From NCBI GenBank assembly GCA_905221605.1, contig CAJNDS010002413.1:1180552-1244551 (forward strand): a DNA stretch of 64,000 nucleotides, given 5' to 3'. This DNA comes from Symbiodinium natans. Lineage: Eukaryota; Sar; Dinophyceae; Suessiales; Symbiodiniaceae. Below, piece after piece: positions 9,625 to 18,652 of this stretch. Both the position numbers and the translations under genes were made by a program. The stretch's first letter is position 1, and each line of letters starts with the position of its first letter. The notes beneath the pieces were generated by a model. It ran no database searches. It saw nothing but the letters and a program-made list of their open reading frames with translations, and had not been told where the DNA came from.

Positions 9625-9814
9625 ACTTGGTTCATGGTACTTGTAACCCAATAACTCCTTTACTTATAACCCACTTATAAGCCCATTAAGTGCCCTAGTG
9701 TGGTTATGTTTGGGATATATGTCCTAAACCCTAAACCCTAAACCCTAAACCCTAAACCCCAAAACCCCTAAACCCTCAACCCCTGGGTTATTAAGTACCA
9801 TGCACCTCCAAGTA
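9625..9814. mobile_element. MITE-like family A copy carrying a CCCTAAA tract inside
   Basis: The left end ACTTGGTTCATGGTACTTGT and the right end TTAAGTACCATGCACCTCCA define a family A element. A CCCTAAA tract (about 9722-9783) lies in the right arm, just before GGGTTATTAAGTACC. The copy at 13673-13861 has a tract in the equivalent position. Confidence 0.65.
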
Positions 9815-11078
9815 GTGTGCAAGGCGCTAGCAGAGTCGGCGTTCAGGACTTCGCGTTTTTTTTTTTGGTTGCGGAACTTTTGGGTTTAGAGTTTAGGGTG
9901 TGGGTTTAGGGTTTAGGGTTTAGGGTTAGGGCTTAGGGTTTAGAGTTTAGGGTTTAGGGTTTAGGGGTTAGGGGTTAGGGTTTAGGGGTTTGGCTTATAC
10001 CTAGACCTTCCAAAACCCGCAAAAAAGTAGTAGGTTCCTGAAAGTCACCCAGGTTTTCCAACTCAAAACTTGGTTCTTGGCTGGAGCCCAGAACCCGGAT
10101 TTGGAGCACGGGTTTTTGCGGGCAACATGCGGCTTTTATCTATGGATGAAATACGCGTTTGATTATGAAGCCTCCTATTCATCCAGGAAGCCCCAGAAGT
10201 CTCATCCCTCGTAAGCCTCAGCTTTCTCCTTGCTGGCACCCTTAACTCCTAAATTTTCCAGACCCCGCAACCCTAAACCCTAAACCCTAGACCCTAAACC
10301 CTAAACCTTAAACCCTATAGGAAATTTTAATTTTTGAGGTTCAGCCATGGTGGGCGTCAACTTCAGGATTTAGCATGTTAAGGGGGGGAGAGGAGGAAGC
10401 CCCCCCAAACCCTAAACCCTAAAACCTAAACTTCCTAAACGCTAACCCAAACCCTAAACCCTAAACGTTTCGGGTATTGGGTGTAGGCTTTAGGGCTTAG
10501 GGTTAAACCGCCTGAGCCCTAGGTTGACTCTGCCGGTGATGGCAATCTCGAAGTCTGACGAGTCACAGATCTTGGTGGCAGCCTCGAACGGTTTAGGGTT
10601 TAGGGTTTAGAGTTCAGGGTTTAGGGCTTAGGGCTAAGGATCTGGGGGTTAGGGTTTAGGACTTAGGGTTTGGGGTTTAGGGTCTGGGGTGTAGGGTGTA
10701 GGGTTGCCCCTAAATCGCCGAAACCTTCCCCCAGACCCTATAAACCTTAAGCCCAACACCTACAGACCCTACACCTTCAACACCCTAAAACCCTAAACCT
10801 TGAACCTAACCTTAATTCTTTTAGACCCCTAAACCCTAAACCCCTGAACCCTAAAACCCTAAAACCTAAACCCTAAACCCTAAACCCTAGCCCTAAACCC
10901 TAAACCCTCAGCTTTAATACCCCTAAACCCCCAAGTGCCTGGGTTTTTACACGCAGCTTTTCTAAAGGTGCCTGGTCGACGGCTCACGTTCCCCGTGGTC
11001 TCTCAGAAGGTGCGGCCCGGCGGGTGCTGCACCCCATCTGGCGGTTGAAGGTTCAGGGGCTTGCGCCTTTCGCTTATA
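9815..11078. repeat. Telomere-like repeats with small unique islands
   Basis: Both orientations are present (TTTAGGG about 9890-9990 and 10590-10710; CCCTAAA about 10265-10320, 10405-10470 and 10810-10910). Unique pieces at 10000-10250 and 10970-11060 have no recognised product. The latter is open in a forward frame with KVPGRRLTFPVVSQKVRPGG. The island at 10524-10592 is listed separately. Confidence 0.5.
10524..10592. CDS. Exon-like island, strand undecided
   Basis: About 70 bp of unique sequence is open on both strands. The forward reading includes LTLPVMAISKSDESQILVAA and ends at a GTTTAGGG donor-like site. The reverse reading includes FEAATKICDSSDFEIAITGR and looks at least as protein-like. 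No family is recognised. Confidence 0.3.
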
Positions 11079-11177
11079 TTGGGATGTTCCCCCTTGTACT
11101 AACAGTTCTGAACAGGGATAATAGTACCCCCTATTCTAATCCCCATGAAGGACTGCGTATAAGGGGGAGCATCCAAA
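11079..11177. mobile_element. MITE-like family B, copy 2
   Basis: A 99 bp element with inverted ends TTGGGATGTTCCCCCTTGTA and a right end ...GCGTATAAGGGGGAGCATCC. It matches 6788-6860 with a longer centre containing CCCCCTATTCTAATCCCC. Confidence 0.75.
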
Positions 11178-11703
11178 GGCTAAACCCCGCGAGCCCGACA
11201 GCCTTCAACCACAAGCAACTCCCCTTCCAAATGCCCATGATTCCTTTCATGTATCCTAAACCCCAAACCCTAAACCCTAAACCCCCTCAGCCCGGCCCTC
11301 GTCCCTCAAACGACCTTCAGCCCCTCACCGGCTAAAGCTTGAGAACCTCTGTGCCTTGCAGTCTAAGGTTAGGGTTGAGGGTTTAGGGTTTAGGGTTCAG
11401 CTTCCCCTAAACCCTAAACCCTAAACCCGAAACCCGACACCCGAAACCCGAAACCCTAAACCCGAAACCCGAAACCTTGGGGTCGAGGCTTCAGGGGGCC
11501 GACAGGTCGACCTTCCAAGGCGTCAAGGGACGCCCGCCGCCGGCGAAGCCATAAGGGTTTGACTCGAAGGACGTTCTATTAGGGTTTAGGGTTTAGGGTT
11601 TAGGGTCTAGGGTTTTTGCTTCGGGTGGTTTTTTGTTGGGGAAGGAAGGGGGCCCAGGGCGTGGGGGGGGTGGGAGGTTCAGTAACTAGCATTCAGGGGT
11701 CAG
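11178..11703. repeat. Mixed repeats and unique sequence
   Basis: CCCTAAA and CCCGAAA repeats (11260-11475) and a short TTTAGGG tract (11580-11612) flank unique GC-rich pieces at 11285-11400 and 11480-11575. The forward frame at 11024-11335 mostly reads through a family B element and repeats, so I do not accept it as a gene. Confidence 0.5.
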
Positions 11704-11769
11704 GTTCCCTTCTGAGCGCCTTGAAGCCGCCAAGAAGGATACGCTCTTGAATTCCTCGGGTACTCTTAG
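11704..11769 (+). CDS. Exon-like island with CAG acceptor and GT donor
   Basis: GGTCAG at 11698-11703 and GTCTAG at 11770 frame a 66 bp segment. Its forward frame reads SERLEAAKKDTLLNSSGTLR. It is helix-like and charged, and not recognised. A 117 bp pure CCCTAAA tract follows. Confidence 0.4.
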
Positions 11770-11794
11770 GTCTAGGTAAGGGGGGTCATAGTAT

Positions 11795-11911
11795 CCCTAA
11801 ACCCTAAACCCTAAACCCTAAACCCTAAACCCTAAACCCTAAACCCTAAACCCTAAACCCTAAACCCTAAACCCTAAACCCTAAACCCTAAACCCTAAAC
11901 CCTAAACCCTA
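11795..11911. repeat. Pure CCCTAAA tract, about 17 units
   Basis: One of the longest uninterrupted tracts. No direct repeat of the flanks was found around it (left flank GGGGTCATAGTAT, right flank GCGTGGCAGGCGCG). Confidence 0.9.
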
Positions 11912-12476
11912 AGCGTGGCAGGCGCGCTTCCCTGCCTGTCATGTCGAGTGCACTCTGGATCTGGCTTGCAGCAGTCTTGGAGTCTACTTTTGAGTGACAA
12001 CGAGCCAAACCCTAAACCCTAAACCCTGAAATCCTAAATGCCCTGGAGAGCACAGCCCAAGCCCGATAGAAGCCTTCAACGGCCCCGGAGAAGCCTTTAA
12101 ACCCCCAAACCCTAAACCCTAAACCCTAAACCCCAAACCCTAAACCCTAAAGCCCAAACCCCAAAACCCTAAACCTGCGGCTTAGAGTTTAGGGATCGAC
12201 TCGAAGGCCTGTAAACCCTGAGAACCCGTCGCTCCGAGGGACGCAAGGCCGGCGTTTTCTTGGGAGGCTTCAGCCCTACTTAGCACTCTGGGTTGAAGGT
12301 TTCTAGGGTAGTTCATGGGGTTATAAGCCATATTGTGAAGTTTGAAGTTAGCCAGCCGCTGGTTTTCGAACACCTAAGCCCTAAACCCTTAAAGTGCAAA
12401 CCCGAACACTAAACCCCAAACACTAAACCCTAAGAAAACTAAACCCTCAACCCTTTGAAGGGTACCCGGACCAACA
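11912..12476. repeat. Telomere-like repeats and a possible island
   Basis: A unique piece at 11913-12005 is open in a forward frame containing WQARFPACHVECTLDLACSS, but its borders are unclear. CCCTAAA-type repeats follow. The minus-strand frame at 12182-12373 includes a family A-like CATGAACTACCC and is not accepted. Confidence 0.4.
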
Positions 12477-12619
12477 CTTGGCAGCCCAGCGGTGCCCTTT
12501 TGCACCTTGTTCGGTTCCAGGTTTCCTTATAAAGTACCCGAACCGAAACCCTAACCCCCAAACCCCCAAACCCCCAAACCCCCAAACTAGACCTAAAACC
12601 CAAATTCTAGGCTACCAAG
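12477..12619. mobile_element. MITE-like family D copy with CCCCCAAA repeats inside
   Basis: The left end CTTGGCAGCCCAGCGGTGCC and the right end GGCTACCAAG match family D. The centre carries a telomere-like (CCCCCAAA)n stretch at about 12545-12585, another MITE-like copy with such a tract inside. Confidence 0.55.
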
Positions 12620-13672
12620 TGCCAAGCATGGAGGGCTTGCCAGCCTTTGGTCCCTCATGCGGCCATGCGTGTGCGCGGCTGTCCGGTCGAGCACCTGGAC
12701 TAAATTGGCTCAACGAACCCTAAAAGGTTCAGGGTTCATAGGGTTGAGGGTTTAGGTTGATCTAAGGGCCTAGTTTCATGGGCCCTTTCGATGGTGTTCC
12801 GAAGTATGGGCCCGTAGGTTTTATATACCGGGTATATAATATCCCTGAACCCGAAACCCTAAACCCTAAACCCCTAAACCCCTCAACCCCTCAACCCCTC
12901 AACCCCTCAACCCCTAAACCCCTAAACCCCTAAACCCCTAAACCCCTAAACCCCGAAACCCCTAAACCCCTAAACCCGAAACCCTAAACCCCAACAAAGG
13001 GTTCCCCTTTCAAGGGCCCATGCTAAGGGACGTGTAGCTACCCTGAGAGTTGAGGGTTGGGATGTTTCTGGCTTTAGGGCTTGATTAGGGTTTAGGGTTT
13101 AGGGTGAGGGTTTAGGGTTTAGGGTTTAGGGTTTAGGGTTTAGGGTTTAGGGTTTAGGGTTTAGGGTTTAGGGTTTAGGGTTTAGGGTTTGGTTTCGGGT
13201 TCAGGGGTTAGAACACATCACCTCGACCGGATTCGAGAAGCCCCGCAGGGCTACGTGAATCCCGAAGCCCGAAACCCCTAAACCCCTAAACCCCTAAAAT
13301 CCTAAACCCCTAAAATCCTAAACCCTAAACCCGAAATTTCTAAAACCCTAAACCCTAAACCCTAAATCCTAAACCCTCTTCTAAGGCCGGCCCTCCCGCA
13401 ACCCCGGTGCGGCGCTGCGGCCCCTGGACCTGGAAGCAGAGGTGCGAGTTTAGGGTTTAGGGTTTAGGGTTTAGGGTTTAGGGTTTAGGGTTTAGGGTTT
13501 AGGGTTTGGGGCTCAGGGCTTAGGGCTTAAGGCTTAGGGTTTAGGGCTTAGGGCTTAGTATCCCTTACCTCCCTTAAACGGTTCTGATGTATGGGCCCTC
13601 AGTTCGTATAGGGTATACAAGGGGTACACAAGGGGTCTCCTTTGAAAGGCTCATATTAAGGGACCATGTAAC
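12620..13672. repeat. Telomere-like variants, including (CCCCTAAA)n
   Basis: CCCCTAAA/CCCCTCAA repeats run at 12865-12975 and a pure TTTAGGG tract at about 13086-13191. More CCCCTAAA follows (13265-13330), then TTTAGGG at 13447-13508. Unique islands at 13210-13250 and 13380-13445 are short and unrecognised. About 12770-12840 and 13575-13670 share ATGGGCCC/GGGTATA and AAGGG motifs and may be diverged copies of a further element. Confidence 0.55.
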
Positions 13673-13861
13673 TACTTGGCGGTTCATGGTACTGATAACC
13701 CAATAATAACTGTAGTTATAACCCGCATGTAATCATATTTGGGTTATACAGTACAGTTATAATCGCCCAAAACCCTAAACCCTAAACCCTAAACCCTAAA
13801 CCCTAAACCCTAAACCCTAAACCCTAAACCCCAGGGTTATGAAGCACCATGCCTCCAAGTA
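13673..13861. mobile_element. MITE-like family A copy carrying a CCCTAAA tract inside
   Basis: The left end is TACTTGGCGGTTCATGGTAC. The right end GAAGCACCATGCCTCCAAGTA matches family A apart from small changes. A CCCTAAA tract (about 13770-13832) sits in the right arm before GGGTTATGAAG, the same place as in 9625-9814. Confidence 0.65.
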
Positions 13862-14459
13862 GGTGCCCTTTGGCGCTCGCTTCCGGCCTGAGCTTCGCGC
13901 TGGGCCGCGCTTCCAAGCCTCCCCGCACTGGCTCCCGGCGGTTCCGTGGTGGGATTTAGGCTTTTAGGGTTTAGAGTTTAGGGTTTAGGGGGTTTAGGGG
14001 GCTTAGGGGGTTTAGGGGGTTTAGGGGGCTTAGGGGGGTTTAGGGGGCTGCTTAGGGGGTTTAGGGGGCTGCTTAGGGGGTTTAGGGGGTTTAGGGGGTT
14101 TAGGGGGTTTCGGGGGTTTAGGGGGTTTATGGGGTTTATGGGGTTTAGGGGGTTAAGGAGGTTTAGGGGGTTTAGGGGTTCAGGGGTTCCGTGGTGGGAT
14201 GGAAGGATTAAGGGTTTAGGGGTCTAGGGTTTGGAGGTTTAGGAGTTTAGGGGTTGAAAGATTTCGGGTTTAGGGTTTAGGGTTCAGGGGTTCAGGGGTT
14301 TAGGGGTTTGGGGGTTTAGGGGTTCAGGGGTTTAGGGGTTTAGGGGTTTAGGGTTAAAGGGTTTAGGAGTTTCGGGGTGTAGGGTTTAGGAGTAGGAGTT
14401 TAGTGTTTAGGAGTCTATAGGGTCGATAGTGTTCAGCGGATAGAGTCCACCTTGTTACG
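13862..14459. repeat. (TTTAGGGGG)n block flanked by a 16 bp direct repeat
   Basis: A unique GC-rich island (13862-13955) ends with GGTTCCGTGGTGGGAT (13940-13955). A block of TTTAGGGGG variants follows, and the same 16 bp recur at 14185-14200. Degenerate TTTAGGGG repeats continue to about 14405. The island is open in a forward frame containing FGARFRPELRAGPRFQASPH, but no family is recognised. Confidence 0.6.
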
Positions 14460-14615
14460 AAGGACACCCACACCCACACCCACACACCCACCCACCCACA
14501 CACACTCTCACTCTCTCTCTCACACACGCTCTCTCTCTCTCTCTCTCTCACACCCACACCCATACCCACACCCACCCACATTACACACCCACACCCACAC
14601 CCACACCTCCACCCA

Positions 14616-14671
<56 letters not shown>

Positions 14672-14673
14672 CA
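14460..14673. repeat. Compound microsatellite (CACCCA)n, (CT)n, (GCAC)n
   Basis: Simple repeats of several kinds in series. They create long frames on both strands made of repeated short words (for example Ala-Cys-Val-Arg on the minus strand), which are not genes. Confidence 0.9.
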
Positions 14674-15303
14674 ACCCGAAAACCAAAAAATATCGCTCGT
14701 TCGTTCGACTCTCGACACACTGTGCGCGCGAGACGGGATCCTGTTACGCTCATGCCACGTGCCAGAAGTTAGGACACACTGAAGCGACTGAGCACTCGCG
14801 CAATTTCTCCTTTTGCTTTCGTGTGGAACCCCCTTTCCGGCTAGCAACGACACTCGCGCCACGCACTAGCAAGAACTGCTTCCAAAGCTGTGACCAAGTC
14901 AAGCGCAGAATTCAAGGGTTCGTTTGGTCCCCAAGGTTTGCCGTGGAGATGCCTGTGCGAGACTATATCCCCCTTGGGAATTATTTTTCCTTTTTGTTTA
15001 TATATAAGCCAACAAGATATTTGTTTTTAAAGGTTCTAAGGGGAGTAAAGGAGAAACGTCCACACAGACGCCGACCTTCTCCGTATCGGTGCCGCGCTTG
15101 CAGGACCAAGCGAGGCAGAAGCGCGCAGACCGATATCGTCTGCTGCTCGGTAGACCCTTGGGACATGTTTTGACATTTCCTTTTTTTTTTTTTTTTTTTT
15201 TTTGGGGGGGGGGGGGGTTTTAAGAGGATCCATTTTACATTTTCACCTTTTTGGGGTTTCAGAGGATCATGTTTTTAGGAACATCTTTCGGAGGGTTGTT
15301 TTA
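14674..15303 (+). other. Unique region upstream of the ClpS-like gene
   Basis: About 500 bp of non-repetitive sequence ends in a T23 run (15181-15203) followed by G14 (15204-15217). A 116-codon forward frame at 14823-15173 is open. It has an Arg/Cys-rich end with HRRRPSPYRCRACRTKRGR, but no recognised family. It could be a small gene or the upstream region of the gene that follows. Confidence 0.3.
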
Positions 15304-15308
15304 GGGGG

Positions 15309-15424
15309 CCATCCCAGGCTGGTGTTTACTGAAGTCTTCCCTAAACCCTAAACCCTAAACCCTAAACTCTAAACCCTAAACCCTAAACCCTAAACCATCC
15401 TAGGCTGGTGTTTACTGAAGTCTT
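15309..15424. repeat. CCCTAAA tract flanked by a 30 bp direct repeat
   Basis: The 30 bp at 15309-15338 recur at 15395-15424 with a single C/T difference. The core is GGCTGGTGTTTACTGAAG. A CCCTAAA tract lies between the two copies. Each copy contains a potential AG acceptor (CCCAG or CCTAG). Only the right copy leads into an open frame. Confidence 0.85.
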
Positions 15425-16719
15425 GCTGTCCTTTACCGACACGGATGGCGACAACATCCGGCTTCAGAAGGAGGGCGTTGCCATCAACGAGTATGTCAAC
15501 GACCGCCTGGAGATCCGGAGACTCTCGGGCCCGGAGTAGGCCTTCAGGGTTTAGGGTTTAGGGTTTAGGGTTTACAGGGTTTAGGTTTTAGGGTTTAGGG
15601 TTTACAGGGTTTAGGGTTTAGGGTTTAGGGTTTAGGGTTTACAGGGTTTAGGGTTTAGGGTTTTAGGGCTACTAGGGCGCGGAGTACTTGGGGGTTCATG
15701 GTACTTACTAACCAATTATAGCTGTACTTATAACTGTACTTATAAGCCCCCTAACTGCCCTAGTATGGTTATAAGGACAGTTATAAGTACAGTTATGATT
15801 GGTTACTAAGTACCATGAACCTTCAAGTAGGCCTTTAGGGTTTAGGGCTTACAGGGTTTACAGGGTTTAGGGTTTAGGCTTTGGGGCTACTAGGGCCCGG
15901 AGTAGGCCCTGATGTCCTTTTTTTCAGGGTTGGGGTTCCCTTATAATCCCCAAAAACCAAATTTAGGGTTTAGGGTTTAGGGTTTAGGGTTTAGGGTTTA
16001 GGGCGTGAGCCTTTTTTACTCCTAGGGCTCTTCCTGGGTCTAGGAATGCAATACTTCGATATCGACGTCAAGGCTAGGTCGTATCACGACCCAACCGGCA
16101 GAGGCTGGCTCAGGTCCCAAACCCTAACCCCCAAACCCTAAACCCTAAACCCTAAACCCTTAACCCCAAACCCTAAACCCTAAACCCTAAACCCTGCAGA
16201 GGCTGGTTCAGGTCCACGGAGGACGTCCAGGCGTTGGTTCGCAAGCGGGACCTGATGCTTGGACGCCCTCTTTTGTAGCCTGATTCCCGTCGTCTTAATT
16301 AAGATCGCACCCGATGCGTCCTGTTCCAACCTTTTTAAACCCTAAACCCTAAACCCTAAACCCCTGGGATATTTGAGAGCCTAGGATGTTCCTGGAGCGC
16401 GACTTCTTGGCAAGGTGCTTGATGACCGTCTGCGGCCTGAAGGAGAGCTCCGCCTATCAGGTGAGGGTTCAGGGTTCAGGGTTCAGGGTTCAGGGTTCAG
16501 GGTTCAGGGTTCAGGGTTCAGGGTTTAGGGTTTAGGGTTTAGGGTTTCGGGTTTAGGGTTTAGGGTTTAGGGTTTAGGGCTACTAGGACCCAAGAGTAGG
16601 CCCCTTATTCTTTTTTTTGCAGGGCTGACTCTGGCTCTAGCAGGTGATGATGAAGGCGCACACAGAGGGCACGGCAGTCGTTGGCACCTATGACTTCGAA
16701 ACAGCTGAGATGTATCTTG
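15404..16719 (+). CDS. ClpS-like protein gene split by telomere-like introns
   Basis: I infer five exons: 15404-15535, 16044-16113, 16212-16274, 16385-16460 and 16644-16719. The last two join in phase 0 (CAG|GTG; donor GTGAGG, acceptor TCTAGCAG). They encode a ClpS-type core: FLARCLMTVCGLKESSAYQ followed by MMKAHTEGTAVVGTYDFETA. ClpS adaptors bind the N-terminal residue of degradation substrates and deliver them to Clp proteases. The Ala-His-x-x-Gly segment holds the conserved pocket His, but the Asn-Asp-Asp of classical ClpS is not visible. Exon 1 carries FTDTDGDNIRL and NEYVNDRLEIRRL, probably a separate beta-rich domain. Introns 2-5 consist largely of TTTAGGG, TTCAGGG or CCCTAAA repeats. 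The first start codon and last exon are not found, and the phase of the exon 1-2 join is unresolved (the 16044 acceptor gives a stop in one phase). Confidence 0.6.
15685..15829. mobile_element. MITE-like family A, copy 3, in a ClpS-like gene intron
   Basis: A 145 bp inverted repeat with TACTTGGGGGTTCATGG and CCATGAACCTTCAAGTA ends, nearly identical to 6476-6620. It sits within telomere-like repeats between inferred exons 1 and 2, in sequence resembling the left end of family D (ACTAGGGCGCGGAG). Confidence 0.85.
16098..16215. repeat. CCCTAAA intron flanked by a 20 bp direct repeat
   Basis: GCAGAGGCTGGCTCAGGTCC (16098-16117) recurs at 16196-16215 with one change (GGCTGGT for GGCTGGC). The CCCTAAA tract lies between. 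Taking GT at 16114 as donor and CAG at 16209-16211 as acceptor removes exactly one repeat copy plus the tract and keeps the frame open (GRGWLR|STEDVQALV). Confidence 0.85.
16461..16512. repeat. (GGGTTCA)n variant tract starting at a splice donor
   Basis: The intron begins GTGAGGGTTCAGGGTTCA at 16461 and continues for about seven GGGTTCA units. It then changes to GGGTTTA. The variant repeat therefore begins immediately at the exon border. Confidence 0.8.
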
Positions 16720-17119
16720 GTAGGTTTCGGGTGTAGGGTTTAGGGTTTAGGGTTAAGGGTTCAGGGTTCAGGGTAGCCAAGTCTATTGTTCAGGGTTGCT
16801 TGTTTTAGTGGAAACTGTTTGTTTTATGTTTTTTTTGTTTAGGGCTTGTTGTTTAGTTCTGTGTTTGGGGTTCAGGGATGAAGCTTGGTAGCCCAGTGGT
16901 ACCCTTTACCTTTTTTTTTTTTGTTTCTGGGTTCCCTTATATACATAACCATCCCCCAAAAGGGTGCCCCTCATTATAAGATGGTCTTGGGCTACTAAGG
17001 TATTGCGCTGGCCTTAAGGCCAAGGGCTTGAGTGCAGATATCCTTCCCGTAGAGGACGGAGACTGAGCGCGAGCAAAAACCGTCTGTTGCTTTCTTGGGA
17101 GGGGGGGGGGGGGGGGGGG
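16720..17119. other. Post-ClpS region with family D element and poly-G
   Basis: A short telomere-like piece (16722-16775) precedes AT-rich sequence. A family D copy at 16884-16999 (CTTGGTAGCCCAGTGGTACC ... GGGCTACTAAG) and a G19 run at 17101-17119 follow. The last exon of the ClpS-like gene, if present, is not apparent. Confidence 0.5.
16884..16999. mobile_element. MITE-like family D copy
   Basis: The ends CTTGGTAGCCCAGTGGTACC and GGGCTACTAAG are inverted. The interior contains T10, GGGTTCCCTTATA and AAAAGGGTGCCCCTC, in the same order as in the D copy at 32731-32844. Confidence 0.65.
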
Positions 17120-17281
17120 TGTGGAGTTCTCTACATTAGGGTCCCTTTTGATCCACACATGCTGTCCCAAGCAAGTTGTTGAACACTTTGCTATGCTGCT
17201 TCTGACACCTCCCTTTTTGAAACATTTAAATTCATCTGCTTCTTGACTATGGACTTGATTGTCTAGTTCCGTCAGGATCAT
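17120..17281 (-). CDS. Possible minus-strand exon, unrecognised
   Basis: The minus-strand frame from ATG at 17281 reads MILTELDNQVHSQEADEFKC and continues with FKKGGVRSSIAKCSTTCLGQ before running into the poly-C/poly-G tract. The composition is protein-like and the sequence is not repetitive. No family is recognised. The flanking 17282-17460 is unique with no clear frame. Confidence 0.3.
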
Positions 17282-17560
17282 TGAAATTCATGAACTTGTC
17301 ATGTAGTATGGATTTCTTATTAAGATCTCAGTTCAGGGGTTTTGGGATCATGTCTTCAGAGTCTTGCTTTGTGATGACAGTTGCAGACCTAGTGTGCGAA
17401 AGACTCAGTGGCCTCTTTCGGCAAATCTTACGATAAGTGGCTGGGACAAAAGCCTACCCCTAAGCCCTAAACCCTCGCATCCCCCCAGAAGCAATCATGT
17501 CAAGAGCCTACCCCTAACCCTAAACCCTAAACCCTAAACCCTAAACCCTAAACCTCAAGA

Positions 17561-17626
17561 AGCCCGAGAACCCCATCCCTTCGAGTTCCCGCACAGGTCC
17601 ATCCGCGCCATCACGTTCCGTGCGCC
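17561..17626 (+). CDS. Exon-like island, unrecognised
   Basis: A unique segment after a CCCTAAA tract. A forward frame reads REPHPFEFPHRSIRAITFRA, with an internal CACAG|GTCC that could be a splice site of either kind. A TTTAGGG piece and a G run follow. Confidence 0.25.
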
Positions 17627-17922
17627 TTTTTCCTGGGGCGCGGGGGCAGGGTTTAGGGTTTACTTTTTGTTTTTTTTCTTGGCGGGGGGGGGGGGGGGGA
17701 GTGAAGAAGGTGAAGCAATTTTGGCTTGCAGGTTTTGTAACCCTAGACCCTATACCCTGTACCCTATACACTGTAGACCGGTTCCCATTAAGGGCGCCCT
17801 GCACACACGAACATTTCCGGGACTTCAATATCTTACAACTTTCAACCATATACCCTAAGCCCTACACCGAAGACCTCTTAGAAGCCTCAGACCCTAAACC
17901 CTTTAGGCTTCACATATATGTG
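17627..17922. other. Unique/degenerate sequence without clear gene
   Basis: Short TTTAGGG and G-rich stretches (17648-17700) precede CCCTATACCC-type degenerate repeats. Frames on both strands here run through repeats and are not accepted. Confidence 0.4.
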
Positions 17923-18030
17923 TATACTATTTGCTTACGGACCCCAAAAAGTTGAAGACAAAATTCCCTACATTACCCTCATCAGGAAGAACATTTTTTT
18001 GTTGGGGGGGGTTCTTAAGCAAATAGTATA
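17923..18030. mobile_element. MITE-like family C, copy 1
   Basis: Inverted ends TATACTATTTGCTTACGG and CTTAAGCAAATAGTATA enclose ATCAGGAAGAACAT and a T/G-rich centre. A related copy with CTACTTGCTTAAG ends lies at 44427-44527, and a right-end fragment lies at about 37028-37066. (AT)n tracts follow at 18043-18063 and 18080-18094. Confidence 0.7.
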
Positions 18031-18281
18031 TACACAAATATCTATATATATATATATATATATGTATGTATTGTGTGTATATATATATATATATGGTACC
18101 CCAAGGCCATCGCAACTCGCCGTCTTGATTTGTCAGGTTTGTCCCACCATCTGCTTGCCATCACAGCCCACCATGTGTATTTTCTAAGGGCACGACTCCA
18201 GCTGCTTCCAAGATGAACGAGCCGGAAACAACCCTAAACCCTAAACCCTAAACCCTAAACCCCAAACCCAAACCCTAGCAG

Positions 18282-18366
18282 GATTGGAAAGGTGGAAGGT
18301 TCAATCCAGCAGTGGACCCACGATTGTCAGGGAGCCTCGCCGGGAGAATTTGGATCTCACTGTGGC
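18282..18366 (+). CDS. Exon-like island after CCCTAGCAG
   Basis: A CCCTAAA tract ends in CCCTAGCAG (18273-18281), a good 3' splice site. The following forward frame reads LERWKVQSSSGPTIVREPRR and stays open past 18366. No family is recognised. A minus-strand frame over 18372-18563 is also protein-like (SSWWDNVKNLSCYSLLDLST) but unsupported. Confidence 0.3.
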
Positions 18367-18652
18367 GAAACCCAAAAACCCCAAACTCCCTTTCCTTTGT
18401 CATAGTTGAGTAGCCGTTTTTTCATTGTTTTAAGGGTACTTAAATCCAACAAGGAATAGCAACTTAAATTTTTAACATTATCCCACCACGAGCTAGGTTC
18501 GCCTTGACTCCCTCTAAACCTCAATGCCCGTGAAGCAGGTCGTAGACCCCTGTGGTTGAGCATTTAAGGTTCAGGGTGTTTGGGCTTTAAGTAAAGGATT
18601 GAACTGTAGTGCTCATGGGTTTATAGGGTTCCCGCACAAGGCTTAGACCCCT

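Noticed and set aside
12182-12373. Minus-strand 63-codon frame
   Set aside because: It includes a stretch resembling a family A element and telomere-like ends. No motif.
14363-14862. Minus-strand frames with repeated Ala-Cys-Val-Arg
   Set aside because: Translation of (GCAC)n and (CACCCA)n simple repeats.
17918-18187. Forward and reverse frames rich in Tyr/Ile
   Set aside because: They arise from (AT)n tracts and the family C element.
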